64,000 nt of DNA. Source: Streptomyces zinciresistens K42. Its GTDB lineage: Bacteria > Actinomycetota > Actinomycetes > Streptomycetales > Streptomycetaceae. The notes beneath the pieces are model-generated. The model was not told the DNA's origin and ran no database searches. It saw only the letters and a program-made list of their open reading frames with translations. Below, piece by piece: positions 1 through 8,614 of the stretch (positions within the stretch are counted from its first letter, which is position 1; every line of letters begins with the position of its first letter). A program made the translations under genes and the position numbers. The stretch lies in NCBI RefSeq assembly GCF_000225525.1, contig NZ_AGBF01000001.1, positions 124,001 through 188,000 of the forward strand, in the 5' to 3' direction.

Positions 1-966
1 GCGCTGGCCGGCGCCGTCCCACACACAGGCGCCGCTGCTCCACACCGCCGTCTCGGTGGGCCCGTACTCGTTGTACAGCTCCACTTCCGGCAGGAGCGCG
101 GCGTGCCGGTCGATCACGCTCTCGCCCCACCGCTCGCTGCCGATCATCACCCGCCGCAGCCCGGCCGGTGGGCCTCCAAGGGGCTGGAGGCAGTCGAGGA
201 GGACGGGGTAGAGGGAGGAGAGGTAGACCAGGTCGGTGATTGCCTCGTCGTGGAGGAGCCGGGCGGTGGCGGGCACATCCCGCAGCCCGGCCGGGGCGAT
301 GACCAGGGTGGCGCCCGACAGCAGCGTCCAGAACAGGGTCCCGGTGTACACGTCGACGGCCGGGGAGTGCAGCAGCGGCACCCGGCCCGGGGTGCCGTAG
401 GCGTCGATGCGGGCCGCGGTGGAGTGCAGCAGGGCCGTGTGTGGCAGCAGCACGCCCTTGGGCCGGCCGGTGGAGCCGGAGGTGAACACCGTGTACGCCG
501 GATCCGCGGCGCGCGCCGCCGCACCGTGCTGGGGGGTGCTGCGGTCGCGGCCGCGGGCGGCCAAGTCGTCGATGTCCAGCACGGCGTTGGACAGGCAATC
601 GTTCTGTCGGCTGCTGGCGATCAGGGCGTGGGGGCGGGCGTAGGTGAGCACGTCGGCCAGGTAGCCGTCGGGGGCGGCCGGGTCCAGCGGAAGGTAGGGG
701 CAGCCGATGGCGAGCGTGGCCAGGATGGCGGCGACGGCGTCCGCGCCCGGTTCCAGCGCCACCGCGACCAGCCTGTCGCGGCCGGGCGGAGCCGGCAGGG
801 AGGACAGGCCGGCGACGATCTCCTCGGTCCGGCGGGCGAGCTGCCGGTAGGTCACCGACGTCCCGCGGTCACGGACCGCCACCCGGTCCGGGTGAAGGCG
901 GCAGACCTGTGCGAACGCGGCCGTCAGGTTCGGTGCCTGCCGCACGGTGGTCGCGCTGATGGTCAC
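1..966 (-). CDS. AMP-binding (adenylation) enzyme, NRPS A-domain type, C-terminus off the window
   Basis: Amino-acid or carboxylic-acid activating enzyme of the ANL superfamily. It would form an acyl-AMP, normally for loading onto a carrier protein. About 322 codons are visible and the C-terminal part lies beyond base 1. Core motif A3 reads YTVFTSGSTGRPKG and A5 reads NEYGPTE, both intact. The GTG start at 966-964 overlaps the TGA of the upstream DUF6875 gene (GTGA), so translation is coupled and no other start is needed. The tandem TauD oxygenases upstream on the same strand suggest the activated acid is hydroxylated or desaturated in the same pathway. Whether a carrier or condensation domain follows cannot be seen. 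Substrate not predicted. Confidence 0.88.
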   Translation of the reverse strand, partial: MTISATTVRQAPNLTAAFAQVCRLHPDRVAVRDRGTSVTYRQLARRTEEIVAGLSSLPAPPGRDRLVAVALEPGADAVAAILATLAIGCPYLPLDPAAPDGYLADVLTYARPHALIASSRQNDCLSNAVLDIDDLAARGRDRSTPQHGAAARAADPAYTVFTSGSTGRPKGVLLPHTALLHSTAARIDAYGTPGRVPLLHSPAVDVYTGTLFWTLLSGATLVIAPAGLRDVPATARLLHDEAITDLVYLSSLYPVLLDCLQPLGGPPAGLRRVMIGSERWGESVIDRHAALLPEVELYNEYGPTETAVWSSGACVWDGAGQR

Positions 967-1646
967 GGGGATGCCTCCGAGGCGGCGATGGATGCGTGGA
1001 TGCGCTCGAGGTCGGCGGCGGGGAGCTGGCCGTCGAGGTGGTGCAGCAGGTGCTTGAGGTACTGGGTCCGCTGATCGGGTGGGGTGTCGGGGCGGTCCAG
1101 GAACAGCACGTCGTGGCGGGTCAGCGCGCGCACGGCGAACATCGGCACCGGGCAGCGCATCACCTCAAGGTCCGGATTGCGCACGCTGGTCACGGTGCTC
1201 AGCGGATGGAACTCGCCGATCATCAGGCCGCGCGCCACGAAGTCCATCCGCAGCCGGGCGTGCCCGTCGTCGATGAACTCCGTCGCCGCCTCGGGCGGCA
1301 GGCCGGGAAAGAACGCAAGTAACGCGCCAGCCCGGAAGGACTCCGAGTCGGGGAACAGCTCCTGGTAGAGACCGGCCAGGGCATGGCCTGTATCTACTGC
1401 CTCGTCCAGAGAGCCCGTGCCGGTGCGGACGGCCACCAGATGGACGAGGTTGCGGCGCAGCGCCGGGGAGAGGCGCGGGCAGATCGCGCCGGGCCGGCCG
1501 AGGCGAGGGTGCGGCTGGGTGACGAATTCATCCAGCCACTCCATCGCCTGGCCGTACGCCGGGTAGCGGTCGTACAGGGACGGTGCGCCTTCGGTGTCGG
1601 TCAGTGATCCGGGCTCGAACGGGTAGCCCACAGGGTGCGGGCGCAC
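963..1646 (-). CDS. DUF6875-domain protein
   Basis: A 227-residue protein of a family of unknown function that I know from actinobacterial biosynthetic clusters. The recognisable core is the stretch around GLMIGEFHPLSTV, followed by a conserved region with RCPVPMFAVRALTRHDVLFL. No signal peptide or membrane segment is visible. The GTG start at 1646 has an AGAGG-type ribosome site about nine bases upstream. The stop overlaps the start of the adenylation gene. It lies between the adenylation enzyme and two TauD-type oxygenases, so a role in the same pathway is likely, but the chemistry is unknown. The family name rests on remembered motif similarity. Confidence 0.75.
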   Translation of the reverse strand: MRPHPVGYPFEPGSLTDTEGAPSLYDRYPAYGQAMEWLDEFVTQPHPRLGRPGAICPRLSPALRRNLVHLVAVRTGTGSLDEAVDTGHALAGLYQELFPDSESFRAGALLAFFPGLPPEAATEFIDDGHARLRMDFVARGLMIGEFHPLSTVTSVRNPDLEVMRCPVPMFAVRALTRHDVLFLDRPDTPPDQRTQYLKHLLHHLDGQLPAADLERIHASIAASEASP

Positions 1647-1687
1647 GGCAACTCACCTCTCAGGACAGCGCAGACAGGCGTGGGTGG

Positions 1688-1722
1688 TGCCGGGCCGCCG
1701 CCATCAGCGGGGCGGCCCGGCA
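1688..1722. terminator. Strong hairpin between TauD-type gene and DUF6875 gene
   Basis: Perfect 12-bp arms (TGCCGGGCCGCC and its complement) with an 11-base loop, in the 123-base gap between the first TauD gene and the DUF6875 gene. There is no T tract on either side. It could terminate or attenuate transcription within the module, or act as an RNA stabiliser. Confidence 0.5.
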
Positions 1723-1769
1723 GGGTAGGAGCGGGTTCTCCGCGGCAGTGGCGCCGCTCAGAGGTGGGG

Positions 1770-2735
1770 TCAGGCCGGGCAGGCGGCGAGCTCCCGGCCG
1801 GTGGTCTGCGTGGAGGTGAAGCCGTCCGGGCCGACAGGCCGGTCGCCCAGCAGCGTGACCCGGTGCATCACCCGGGGCTCGCCGGTGTGGGCGAAGTCGC
1901 CGACCCCCAGATGGGCGGTGGAGCGGTTGTCCCAGAACGCGACGCTCCCCGGCTCCCAGCTGAAACGCACCGTGTATTCGGGTCGGGTGACCTCCTGGAA
2001 CAGCAGCTCCAGCAGGTGCCGGCTCTCCACCGGGCTCAGATCGACGATCCGGCGGACCCGGGCGGGGTTGACGAAGAGCGCCTTGCGTCCGGTCTCGGGA
2101 TGCACCCGCACCACCGGGTGGACAGCCACCAGCGGCTCGCTGTTGACCCTCTCCAGGATCTGCCGGTCCGTCTCGTCGTACGGGCTCATGTCGTACGCGG
2201 CGAAGAAGGTGTGCTCCGCGCGCAGACCGTCCACGAACTGCTGCAGATCCTGCGGCAGTCCTTCGTAGGCGGCCTCCAGATTGGTCCACTGGGTGTCGCC
2301 GCCGTGCGAGGGCACCGTCTCGGCGCGCAGGACCGAGCCCGCCGGCGGATTGACCGCGTGGGACATGTCCGTGTGCCAGGCGCCGATGCCGTGATGCAGG
2401 CGGGAGCGGTAGTGCTCCTCGTAGTCCAGCCCGTAGGCGTCGAGGTCGATCTGCGGGGAGATCGTCAGGATCTGCGGGAAGTCGTCGAGCGCCCCGCCGC
2501 TCTGCGGCCGGGCCCGTCCGGTCAGCTCCCCGAACCGCGCCGTGAACGCCACCTGCGCGGCGTGGTCGAGGCGCTCCTGGCCGCGGAAGAACAGGACCTT
2601 GTGCTCCAGCAGCGCCGCCCGGATCGCGGCGACGACCGGCTCCGGCATGGGAGCGGCCAGGTCCACGTCACTGACGAGGGCGCCGATGTGCCCGGCGACC
2701 CGGGCAACCGTGAGTGTTTCCGTGGTGGTGGTCAT
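1770..2735 (-). CDS. TauD/TfdA-family Fe(II)/2-oxoglutarate dioxygenase
   Basis: Predicted non-haem iron, 2-oxoglutarate-dependent oxygenase of 321 residues, usual for the family. Visible motifs are the iron-binding HTD in GAWHTDMSHAVNPPAGS near residue 117, and the distal histidine and substrate-binding region in WDNRSTAHLG near the C-terminus. The ATG at 2735 overlaps the TGA of the preceding paralogue (ATGA). A longer reading frame exists upstream but lies inside that gene. Sequence identity with the neighbouring oxygenase is high along the whole length, so the pair looks like a duplication. Probable task: hydroxylation or desaturation of the acid handled by the adenylation enzyme (inference). 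Confidence 0.9.
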   Translation of the reverse strand: MTTTTETLTVARVAGHIGALVSDVDLAAPMPEPVVAAIRAALLEHKVLFFRGQERLDHAAQVAFTARFGELTGRARPQSGGALDDFPQILTISPQIDLDAYGLDYEEHYRSRLHHGIGAWHTDMSHAVNPPAGSVLRAETVPSHGGDTQWTNLEAAYEGLPQDLQQFVDGLRAEHTFFAAYDMSPYDETDRQILERVNSEPLVAVHPVVRVHPETGRKALFVNPARVRRIVDLSPVESRHLLELLFQEVTRPEYTVRFSWEPGSVAFWDNRSTAHLGVGDFAHTGEPRVMHRVTLLGDRPVGPDGFTSTQTTGRELAACPA

Positions 2736-3715
2736 GCGCGGACTCCCTCGCGGACGGGCAGGGCGGCGAACGGCTTGCCTGCGATGGCACGGGACGGCTC
2801 GCCGTCCGGGCCGACCGGGATGTCGCCCAGCAGCGTGACCCGGAAGAGCGTGCGCTTCTCCCCGGGCGGCGCGTCGGCCGGGCCCAGGTGGGCGGTGGAG
2901 CGGTTGTCCCAGAACGCGACGTCGCCCGCGCTCCAGCGCCAGCGGACTGTGAACTCCGGCCGGGTGATCTGCTCGTAAAACAACGCCAGCAGCGCGCGGC
3001 TCTGCGCCGGGGTGAAGCCGCAGATCCGGTTGGTGGAGGCGGGGTTGACGAACAGCGCCCGGCGTCCGGTCTCCGGGTGCACCCGCACCACCGGGTGCTC
3101 GGACACCAGCGGGTGCTCCTGGGCCAGCTTCAGCACATCGGCGTCCAGCAGGTCGTGCAGCAGCATCTGGCAGCCGGCGAAGAACGCATGCTCCGCCCGC
3201 AGTCCGTCGGCCAGCGTGCGCACCGGCTCCGACAGGCGGGCGTAGGCGGCCTCCAGATCCGTCCACTGCGTGTCCCCGCCGAACGCCGTGACCGTCTCCG
3301 CCCGCAGGATGGACGCGGCCGGCGGGTTCACCGCGGGGGTCAGGTCGGTGTGCCAGCCCGCGGTGTAGTCCAGCCACCGCTGCCGGTAGTGCTCCTCGAA
3401 GTCCACTCCGTAACGCGGGTCGACCGCCTCGGCGTCGATTTCGAGGATCTCCGGGAAACCGTCCGGAGCGGCGCCCGAGTGCGGGGCCGGGCGGCGGGTC
3501 AGCTCCCCGAACTGCCGGGCGAGCGCCACGTGCTCGGCGTGCCCGAACCGCTGGCCCGGGAAGAACACCACTTTGTACTTCAGGACCGCCGCCCAGATCT
3601 TGCGGCGGACGGGATCGTCCAGAGTCCGCGACAGGTCGACACCGGTGATCTGCGCACCGATGTGACCGGCCAGCGGCGTAACGGTCAGCGTGGACAGCGT
3701 GCCAGGAGGATGCAC
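2732..3715 (-). CDS. TauD/TfdA-family Fe(II)/2-oxoglutarate dioxygenase (tandem paralogue)
   Basis: Second dioxygenase of the pair, 327 residues with the chosen start. The iron triad is visible as HTD in GWHTDLTPAVNPPA and the distal His in WDNRSTAHLGP. The GTG at 3715 is preferred because AAAGGG lies seven bases upstream; the reading frame stays open further up without family similarity. First gene of the minus-strand module and coupled to the downstream oxygenase by an ATGA overlap. The promoter should lie in 3716-3996, shared with the divergent TPR regulator, which may control it. Two different oxygenases in a row suggest two oxidation steps on one substrate, or an alternative pairing. Confidence 0.9.
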   Translation of the reverse strand: MHPPGTLSTLTVTPLAGHIGAQITGVDLSRTLDDPVRRKIWAAVLKYKVVFFPGQRFGHAEHVALARQFGELTRRPAPHSGAAPDGFPEILEIDAEAVDPRYGVDFEEHYRQRWLDYTAGWHTDLTPAVNPPAASILRAETVTAFGGDTQWTDLEAAYARLSEPVRTLADGLRAEHAFFAGCQMLLHDLLDADVLKLAQEHPLVSEHPVVRVHPETGRRALFVNPASTNRICGFTPAQSRALLALFYEQITRPEFTVRWRWSAGDVAFWDNRSTAHLGPADAPPGEKRTLFRVTLLGDIPVGPDGEPSRAIAGKPFAALPVREGVRA

Positions 3716-3849
3716 CTCGTGACCCTTTCGGAGATCGGGGCCCAGCCCATCACCTGTCCGTGCCGGACGGCGGCCAGGTGGCGCTGCAGCCCGGGAGGTT
3801 CGCTCGGGCCCCGGCAGCACATCGCACGCGGCTGTAGCGGATCCAGACT

Positions 3850-3910
3850 CGGAAGTGTCGCGGTTCGTCGCGGAATGCGCGCGACATCGCGTCGCGCACT
3901 GTCGCGAATC
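3850..3910. promoter_or_regulatory. Cluster of TCGCG repeats in a divergent promoter region
   Basis: The 281-base region between the divergent oxygenase and regulator genes contains several TGTCGCG/TCGCGG repeats. It also has a symmetric element at 3879-3897, GCGCGAC-ATCGC-GTCGCGC, with perfect 7-bp arms and a 5-base spacer. Direct repeats TCGCGG-TTCG-TCGCGG lie just before it, and another TGTCGCGA lies after it. This arrangement would suit binding by the neighbouring TPR regulator. No clear -35/-10 pair can be assigned. Confidence 0.35.
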
Positions 3911-3996
3911 AACGCTTCGCATCCACAGGCAAGTTCGGTCTCGATACGGTGTGGGCCACCACCGTTGCGCCACTCGCACCGGAGAGGAATCCAGAG

Positions 3997-5379
3997 GTGA
4001 CCCACCCTCGGCGGCGCCGAAAAAAGTCCCCCAACGCAGCCTTACAAGGCTGGATCAAACGGTCCGGAAGGAGCCTCGGCGAACTGGCCCTTGAGGTAAA
4101 GAGCGACCTGCTGATCATGGGCTATATCGATGTCACTCCGCCGCACCGCACCCGCATCGGCCACTGGGCCAGTGACGGCGAGATGCCCAGAGACCCCCGG
4201 ATTTCGGAGGCCGTCGCCCATACCCTCACGCGCCTGTGCGGCCTCGCTCAGGCTCTGACCCCCGCGGATCTGGGTATGAACCCCAGCGCGGCATCCGGTC
4301 GCGGCTCTGACCATCCCGCGTCGCCTGTCGCGACGCCCGGCGAAGCAGGTGATGATCCCACGAAGCGACGGACCGCCCTCGCACTGATCGGCGGCACGGC
4401 CCTGGCTCCGCTCATGACGCCGGGCGCCGCCAGCGCAGACACCGCCCGCGCCTACACCCACCACGCCACCCTCACCCAGCTCGACCCCACCGGCCTCGCG
4501 GAACTCGAGAACACCGTCGACCGCTTAGGCACCACCTACTCTTCCAAACCGCCGCGGGAACTGTGGCCCATGGCCGCCCGCCAGCGGCACCACGTCTTCA
4601 CCCTCCAGCACGAGCACCGGCACTCCCTGCGCGAAGCACGCGAACTGGCCCGCCACGCCGGCATGCTCTCGGTGATCCTCGCCTGGATCGCACACGACCT
4701 TGGCCAAGGCGACCTCGTCCAGGCCTACTGCGACGATGCCTGGACACAGAGCGAGCAGTCGGGCGTTCTTGAGGTCGGCGCCTGGGCCGAAGACGTTCGC
4801 AGCACCCATGCCCTGTACGACAACCGGCCCCTGGACGCCCTCGTGGCAGCAACCCGGGGCATGGCCGTCGCCCCCCGCAACGGCAACGCTGCCATACGGC
4901 TATCCGCCCAGGTCGCCCGCGCCTACGCCCGGCTCGGCAAGGCAGATGACTTCGAGCAAGCCGCCGTCCGCGCCCACAACCACCAGCAGCGGCTGCCGCT
5001 CCACGGGGCAGGGCTGTTCGCCGTGGACGCAGTGCGGATCACCTCCTACGACGCCTCCAGTTACGTCTGGCTCGGCCACGCCCCTCGGGCGCGCGCCGCC
5101 GCCGAGGAGGCCATCGGCCACTACCGGGCCTTCCCGGGCCCCTTTCAGGCCCCGACGCGCCTGGCGATCGCCCAACTGGACCTGGCTCAGGCACACTCGG
5201 CGCTCGGCGAGCCGGACGCCGCCATCGCCATGGCCCGCGAAGCCCTCGCCAGCGGCCGCCTAGTCGACTCCGTCCGGGGCCGCGCCCAGCAACTCGATCG
5301 CACCCTGCAGCGGCGCTACCCCCAGCATTCCGCCGTCGCCGAGTTCGGAGAGGAACTGCACGTCCTCCTCGCAGCGTGA
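3997..5379 (+). CDS. XRE/TPR-type transcriptional regulator
   Basis: A 460-residue protein with an N-terminal helix-turn-helix-like region (about residues 8-80), an Arg-Arg followed by a hydrophobic Ala/Gly-rich segment near 125-145, and a C-terminal half of helical TPR-like repeats (about 160-450). This is the architecture of Streptomyces pathway regulators with TPR sensor domains. The GTG at 3997 is chosen because GGAGAGG lies upstream at a suitable distance; an upstream GTG at 3949 lacks one. It is divergent from the oxygenase/adenylation module, so it is the best candidate regulator of that module. The RR-hydrophobic stretch resembles a Tat signal but is internal, and is probably a linker helix. 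Confidence 0.72.
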   Translation: MTHPRRRRKKSPNAALQGWIKRSGRSLGELALEVKSDLLIMGYIDVTPPHRTRIGHWASDGEMPRDPRISEAVAHTLTRLCGLAQALTPADLGMNPSAASGRGSDHPASPVATPGEAGDDPTKRRTALALIGGTALAPLMTPGAASADTARAYTHHATLTQLDPTGLAELENTVDRLGTTYSSKPPRELWPMAARQRHHVFTLQHEHRHSLREARELARHAGMLSVILAWIAHDLGQGDLVQAYCDDAWTQSEQSGVLEVGAWAEDVRSTHALYDNRPLDALVAATRGMAVAPRNGNAAIRLSAQVARAYARLGKADDFEQAAVRAHNHQQRLPLHGAGLFAVDAVRITSYDASSYVWLGHAPRARAAAEEAIGHYRAFPGPFQAPTRLAIAQLDLAQAHSALGEPDAAIAMAREALASGRLVDSVRGRAQQLDRTLQRRYPQHSAVAEFGEELHVLLAA

Positions 5380-5388
5380 ACGAAAGGA

Positions 5389-5970
5389 TCACCAACCGGA
5401 CGTCACGTACGGGCGCACATCGACCGCGTGCATGCCCGCGGCCCGCGCCGCCGCCAGCCCCTCCTCCGCATCCTCGACCACGAGGCAACGCTGCGGCGCC
5501 ACCTGAAGCCGCCGCGCCGCCTCCAAAAACAAGTCCGGCGCAGGCTTGCCCCGGTCTGCGTCCTCCCGGGTCACCACGGTGTCGAACAGATGAGCCAGCC
5601 CCGTGGCGGCGATGCCCGCCCGCACGACAACACCCCCGCCCCCGGACGCCACGGCGCAGGCCAGACCACGCGCACGTGCGCTCTCGACCCACCCGACGAC
5701 CGTCTCGAATGCCCTCAGGGACGGCAACTCTTGAATGATCATTTCGCCGCAGCGGTCAAGGACGTCGGCCAGCGGCACCGCGACACCCAGTTCCTCCAAC
5801 AGGCCGTCCACGGAGGTCCCGAGCCGCTCGCGGTACCAGTCCTCGCGTAAGTCGACAGAGTGCGTTTTGAGCGCTCCTGCCAAACTTCGGTAGTTCAGGG
5901 GCTGAGAATCGACCAAGGTGCCGTCCCAATCCATGATCAACGCCTCATACCCGTCTAGATCCAGATCCAT
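5389..5970 (-). CDS. HAD-superfamily hydrolase (beta-phosphoglucomutase/phosphatase-like)
   Basis: A 193-residue haloacid dehalogenase-type phosphatase or mutase. The nucleophile motif DWDGT (D14, D16) is at the N-terminus. GKPAPD supplies the conserved lysine and VVEDAEEG the acidic motif. The cap domain between residues 20 and 90 is of the helical subclass I type. ATG at 5970 is preceded by GGGAAGGG. Converges with the regulator gene, with nine bases between the stops. No pathway link can be inferred; the substrate is a phosphorylated small molecule. Confidence 0.85.
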   Translation of the reverse strand: MDLDLDGYEALIMDWDGTLVDSQPLNYRSLAGALKTHSVDLREDWYRERLGTSVDGLLEELGVAVPLADVLDRCGEMIIQELPSLRAFETVVGWVESARARGLACAVASGGGGVVVRAGIAATGLAHLFDTVVTREDADRGKPAPDLFLEAARRLQVAPQRCLVVEDAEEGLAAARAAGMHAVDVRPYVTSGW

Positions 5971-6145
5971 GAACGAACCCTTCCCATAAGCACGCCGAGC
6001 GACCCACAAGCCCGGCCACGTTATGCCCAACTGGCAATGAGCGGCAGGCACCACAGATACGGGTTCAGACCCGCTGCCGCACTGAACCCTCGCGGACTGC
6101 GTGCGCGGAGGCGCCACGCACGGGGCGGCCTGCGGGACGCCCTCG

Positions 6146-7936
6146 TCAGGATGTCTGCGCCTGCGCGGGCGTGGGGTCCAGGGAGTCGAGGAGCTGGCCG
6201 AAGGTGATCTTCTCGTCGTGGTAGTCGAAGGTCATGGCGGCGGCGAGAGCCTCCCACCGGTCGGTGCTGCGGCCGCAGTGGTCCAGCAGGATCTTCAGGG
6301 CGACGTCGGGTTCGTTGTGGGCGAGGACCTCGTCGGCGGGGATCTGGCGCAGGTGCTCCAGGGTGCGGTAGCGGGACTTCACCACGGCGCGGTAGACCTC
6401 GGAGCGGGAGAGGATTTCACCGGTGGCGGGGGAGTCGAGCCAGGACTGCAGGACGGCCGCGGGGTGGGGGTGCTTGCCGAGTTCGTCGTCGTGCACCAGC
6501 CGCACCACACCGTCGTCCTCGTCTTCGGGCACCGGGACGGCGGCCGCCGCGGCCAGGAACCAGTCGGGGCCGCCGGCCTTCTCTGCGATCCAGGCCAGTT
6601 CGGCGGGATGCAGCCCGTTCAGGACGTCCGCGACGGCGGCGTGCGGTGTGTGCGGGTTGGCGGCGAGGACGGTCAGTGCCTGGACCCGACGGTGCTCGGA
6701 GTGGCGTTCCAGGAGCCGGGCCGGGCGGTCGCGGTCCGGGTCGACGTTGTCGAGGACGCGGATCAGGGTCCGGCTCGGCTTGGGGGAGACGACGGCCGGC
6801 GGATCCAGCCGGGCGAGCTGGGCGCAGGCCCCGGCGAGGTGGTCGGGGTTGGCGCTGAGGAGGGCCAGGTCCTCGGCGAGGCGCAGGACGCGGCCGTCGA
6901 ACTCGTAGTCGCCCTCCTGCTTGTCGGACCAGGTGAGCAGCTGGCCGCGGGTGACGAGCGCGTCGGCGGCCGCGTGCAGCTGGTCGGCGGCGAGGTCGGC
7001 CAGGCGCGGGTTGGTGTGGACGCGGTGTGCGATGTGGTGCAGGGTCCGGCGGGCGGTCACCTGCGGGTTGGGCAGGTCAGCCAGTTCGGGCAGGCACAAG
7101 GCCGGAAGGCAGGCGCGCAGCAGGTCCTCGCTGAGAGCGGGCGCCGGGTCGGCGGGGACGTCCTCGCAGTCGGGGTCGGCGGTGCGGAGCCGGGCGTCCT
7201 CGAGGGCCTGCGTCTCGGCCTGGTCCAGCAGCAGGTGCTGGACAGCCGCCCCGAGCACGGGGTGCGCGGTGAGCTGCGCCCACCGCTCGGGGCAGCGGGT
7301 CAGCATCGCCCAGCCGTCGCGGCCGCTCAGCTCCAGCGACCAGTCCTTCGAGTGCGCGGAGACGGCCTCCCAGCCCTCTTCGGGCTCCGGGTGGAGCAGG
7401 TACGCGGCGAGCGGGGTGAGGCAGGCTTCCAGGACGGCGTCGAACAGTTCTGGCGGCACGGGCGGGGCCGGAGCGGCGGCCTTGGTGCGGGTGTAACGGT
7501 CGGGGTCCCAGTCCCGGACGACCTGCTCCACCTCATGCTGGGGGAGGCGGGGCAGGAGCGCGATCGCCGCCTCGACCTGGTGAGGGTGCCGTGCCAGCGC
7601 GGAGATCAGCCCGGCCCAGGCCCGGCGGCGGTGCCGCAGGATGGCGGGCACGTCGGCGGCGGTCACGGTGCCGTCGGCCGCCAGGGCGGTGAGCGTCTTC
7701 TCGTCGGCGTGCACCAGGAGCCGGCCGCGCACACGCTTGGCAGAGGTCCGGGCCAGCAGCGCGGGCAGCGCTTCCTTGAGGGCTTCCTCCCGCCACCGGT
7801 CGGCCTTCGCGTCGAAGCCGTCCGGCGTCGTCGCCGGAGTGCACAGGGCTTCGATCACCGTCTTGAGCGCTTCTTTGGGGAGGTCCTCGCTCGTCGCGAG
7901 CTCCCGCCACAGCGGGTACGTACGGGGGTTGACCAT
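6146..7936 (-). CDS. Large helical protein of unknown function
   Basis: A 596-residue soluble protein that I do not recognise. It is rich in Leu, Ala, His and Trp, with repeated helical units (for example PHQVEAAIALLPRLP and LAANPHTPHAAVADVL) that resemble HEAT/ARM-type repeat proteins. No catalytic motif, signal sequence or membrane segment is visible. Third codon positions are strongly G/C, so the frame is real. It may be a scaffold. It stands alone, with 175 bases to the HAD gene and 185 bases on the other side. Confidence 0.7.
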   Translation of the reverse strand: MVNPRTYPLWRELATSEDLPKEALKTVIEALCTPATTPDGFDAKADRWREEALKEALPALLARTSAKRVRGRLLVHADEKTLTALAADGTVTAADVPAILRHRRRAWAGLISALARHPHQVEAAIALLPRLPQHEVEQVVRDWDPDRYTRTKAAAPAPPVPPELFDAVLEACLTPLAAYLLHPEPEEGWEAVSAHSKDWSLELSGRDGWAMLTRCPERWAQLTAHPVLGAAVQHLLLDQAETQALEDARLRTADPDCEDVPADPAPALSEDLLRACLPALCLPELADLPNPQVTARRTLHHIAHRVHTNPRLADLAADQLHAAADALVTRGQLLTWSDKQEGDYEFDGRVLRLAEDLALLSANPDHLAGACAQLARLDPPAVVSPKPSRTLIRVLDNVDPDRDRPARLLERHSEHRRVQALTVLAANPHTPHAAVADVLNGLHPAELAWIAEKAGGPDWFLAAAAAVPVPEDEDDGVVRLVHDDELGKHPHPAAVLQSWLDSPATGEILSRSEVYRAVVKSRYRTLEHLRQIPADEVLAHNEPDVALKILLDHCGRSTDRWEALAAAMTFDYHDEKITFGQLLDSLDPTPAQAQTS

Positions 7937-8121
7937 CCTCGGATCCCCTCCACTCCTGACCCGGCGTCACTGCCTGGTCGCCATCCGTGGAACGACCGTA
8001 CGGCGCACCCGGGCCCGAGCGGGGGGGCGATCCACGAAGTCGCCTCGCCTCCATGCGCTGCGCCCGGTGTCTGCGAGGGCGCGGCAGGTCAGGGATGAGC
8101 GCGCGAGTTCCAACGGCCCGG

Positions 8122-8451
8122 CTAACCCTCGACTCGCTGGAGCGTGCCGTTTGTCCCGGGCGCGTACTCGCGATGGCTGTTCTTCTCGATCTTGCGGGTG
8201 ACCTCGTGGGCCAGGTCGACGTTCTGCATCTGGGCGAGGGCGACGTGGTACAAGAACACGTCGGCCAGTTCCTCGCCGGCGTCGGGCAGGCCCTTGCGCC
8301 AAGCCGTGAAGGCCTCGCCAACCTCAGCGTTGAGCAGGCCGAACTCAAGTGCGATGTCAGTGGTGTTGAAGCCCTTGGTGAGCTTGTTCTCCCAGGCAAG
8401 CTTCTGGGCTTCGGCGATGTCCGCGGGGTCCCCTTGACGGTGCTGTGCGAC
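8122..8451 (-). pseudogene. MazG-like nucleotide pyrophosphohydrolase with no recognisable start codon
   Basis: The frame encodes about 109 residues resembling small all-alpha MazG-like NTP pyrophosphohydrolases. The metal-binding pattern is visible as AEVGEAFTAW and GEELADVFLY, and a conserved C-terminal helix carries RKIEKNSHREY. An in-frame TAA at 8466-8464 limits the upstream side. Between it and the conserved domain there is no ATG, GTG or TTG. The codon where a start would be expected (8451-8449, AAGG about eight bases upstream) reads GTC. Either a start-codon mutation has silenced the gene, a non-standard start is used, or there is a sequencing error. The rest of the frame is intact, which argues for recent loss or an error. 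Confidence 0.6.
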
Positions 8452-8614
8452 TTCTGGGGAACCTTAGCGAGGCACAGGGCCCTGATGTGGGTAGACGGAC
8501 GGAGTTCAGCCAGTGGACCGCCCCGCTGCGAATGGTCCGACGCCCGCCCTCCCTTCCGCTCGGAAGAGGTGCGGGTCGCCGGGCCTGCATGGAGCCAGAG
8601 CGAGAAGAGATGCC

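Noticed and set aside
103..1074. 323-codon plus-strand frame over the adenylation gene
   Set aside because: Gly/Arg/Val-rich shadow of the minus-strand A-domain, which has conserved motifs and coupled start.
1635..2978. 447-codon plus-strand frame across the TauD genes
   Set aside because: Antisense shadow; the minus-strand oxygenases have all family motifs and G/C third positions.
6101..8098. 665-codon plus-strand frame
   Set aside because: Low-complexity Gly/Val/Gln composition typical of an antisense frame; the minus-strand 596-residue protein has natural composition.
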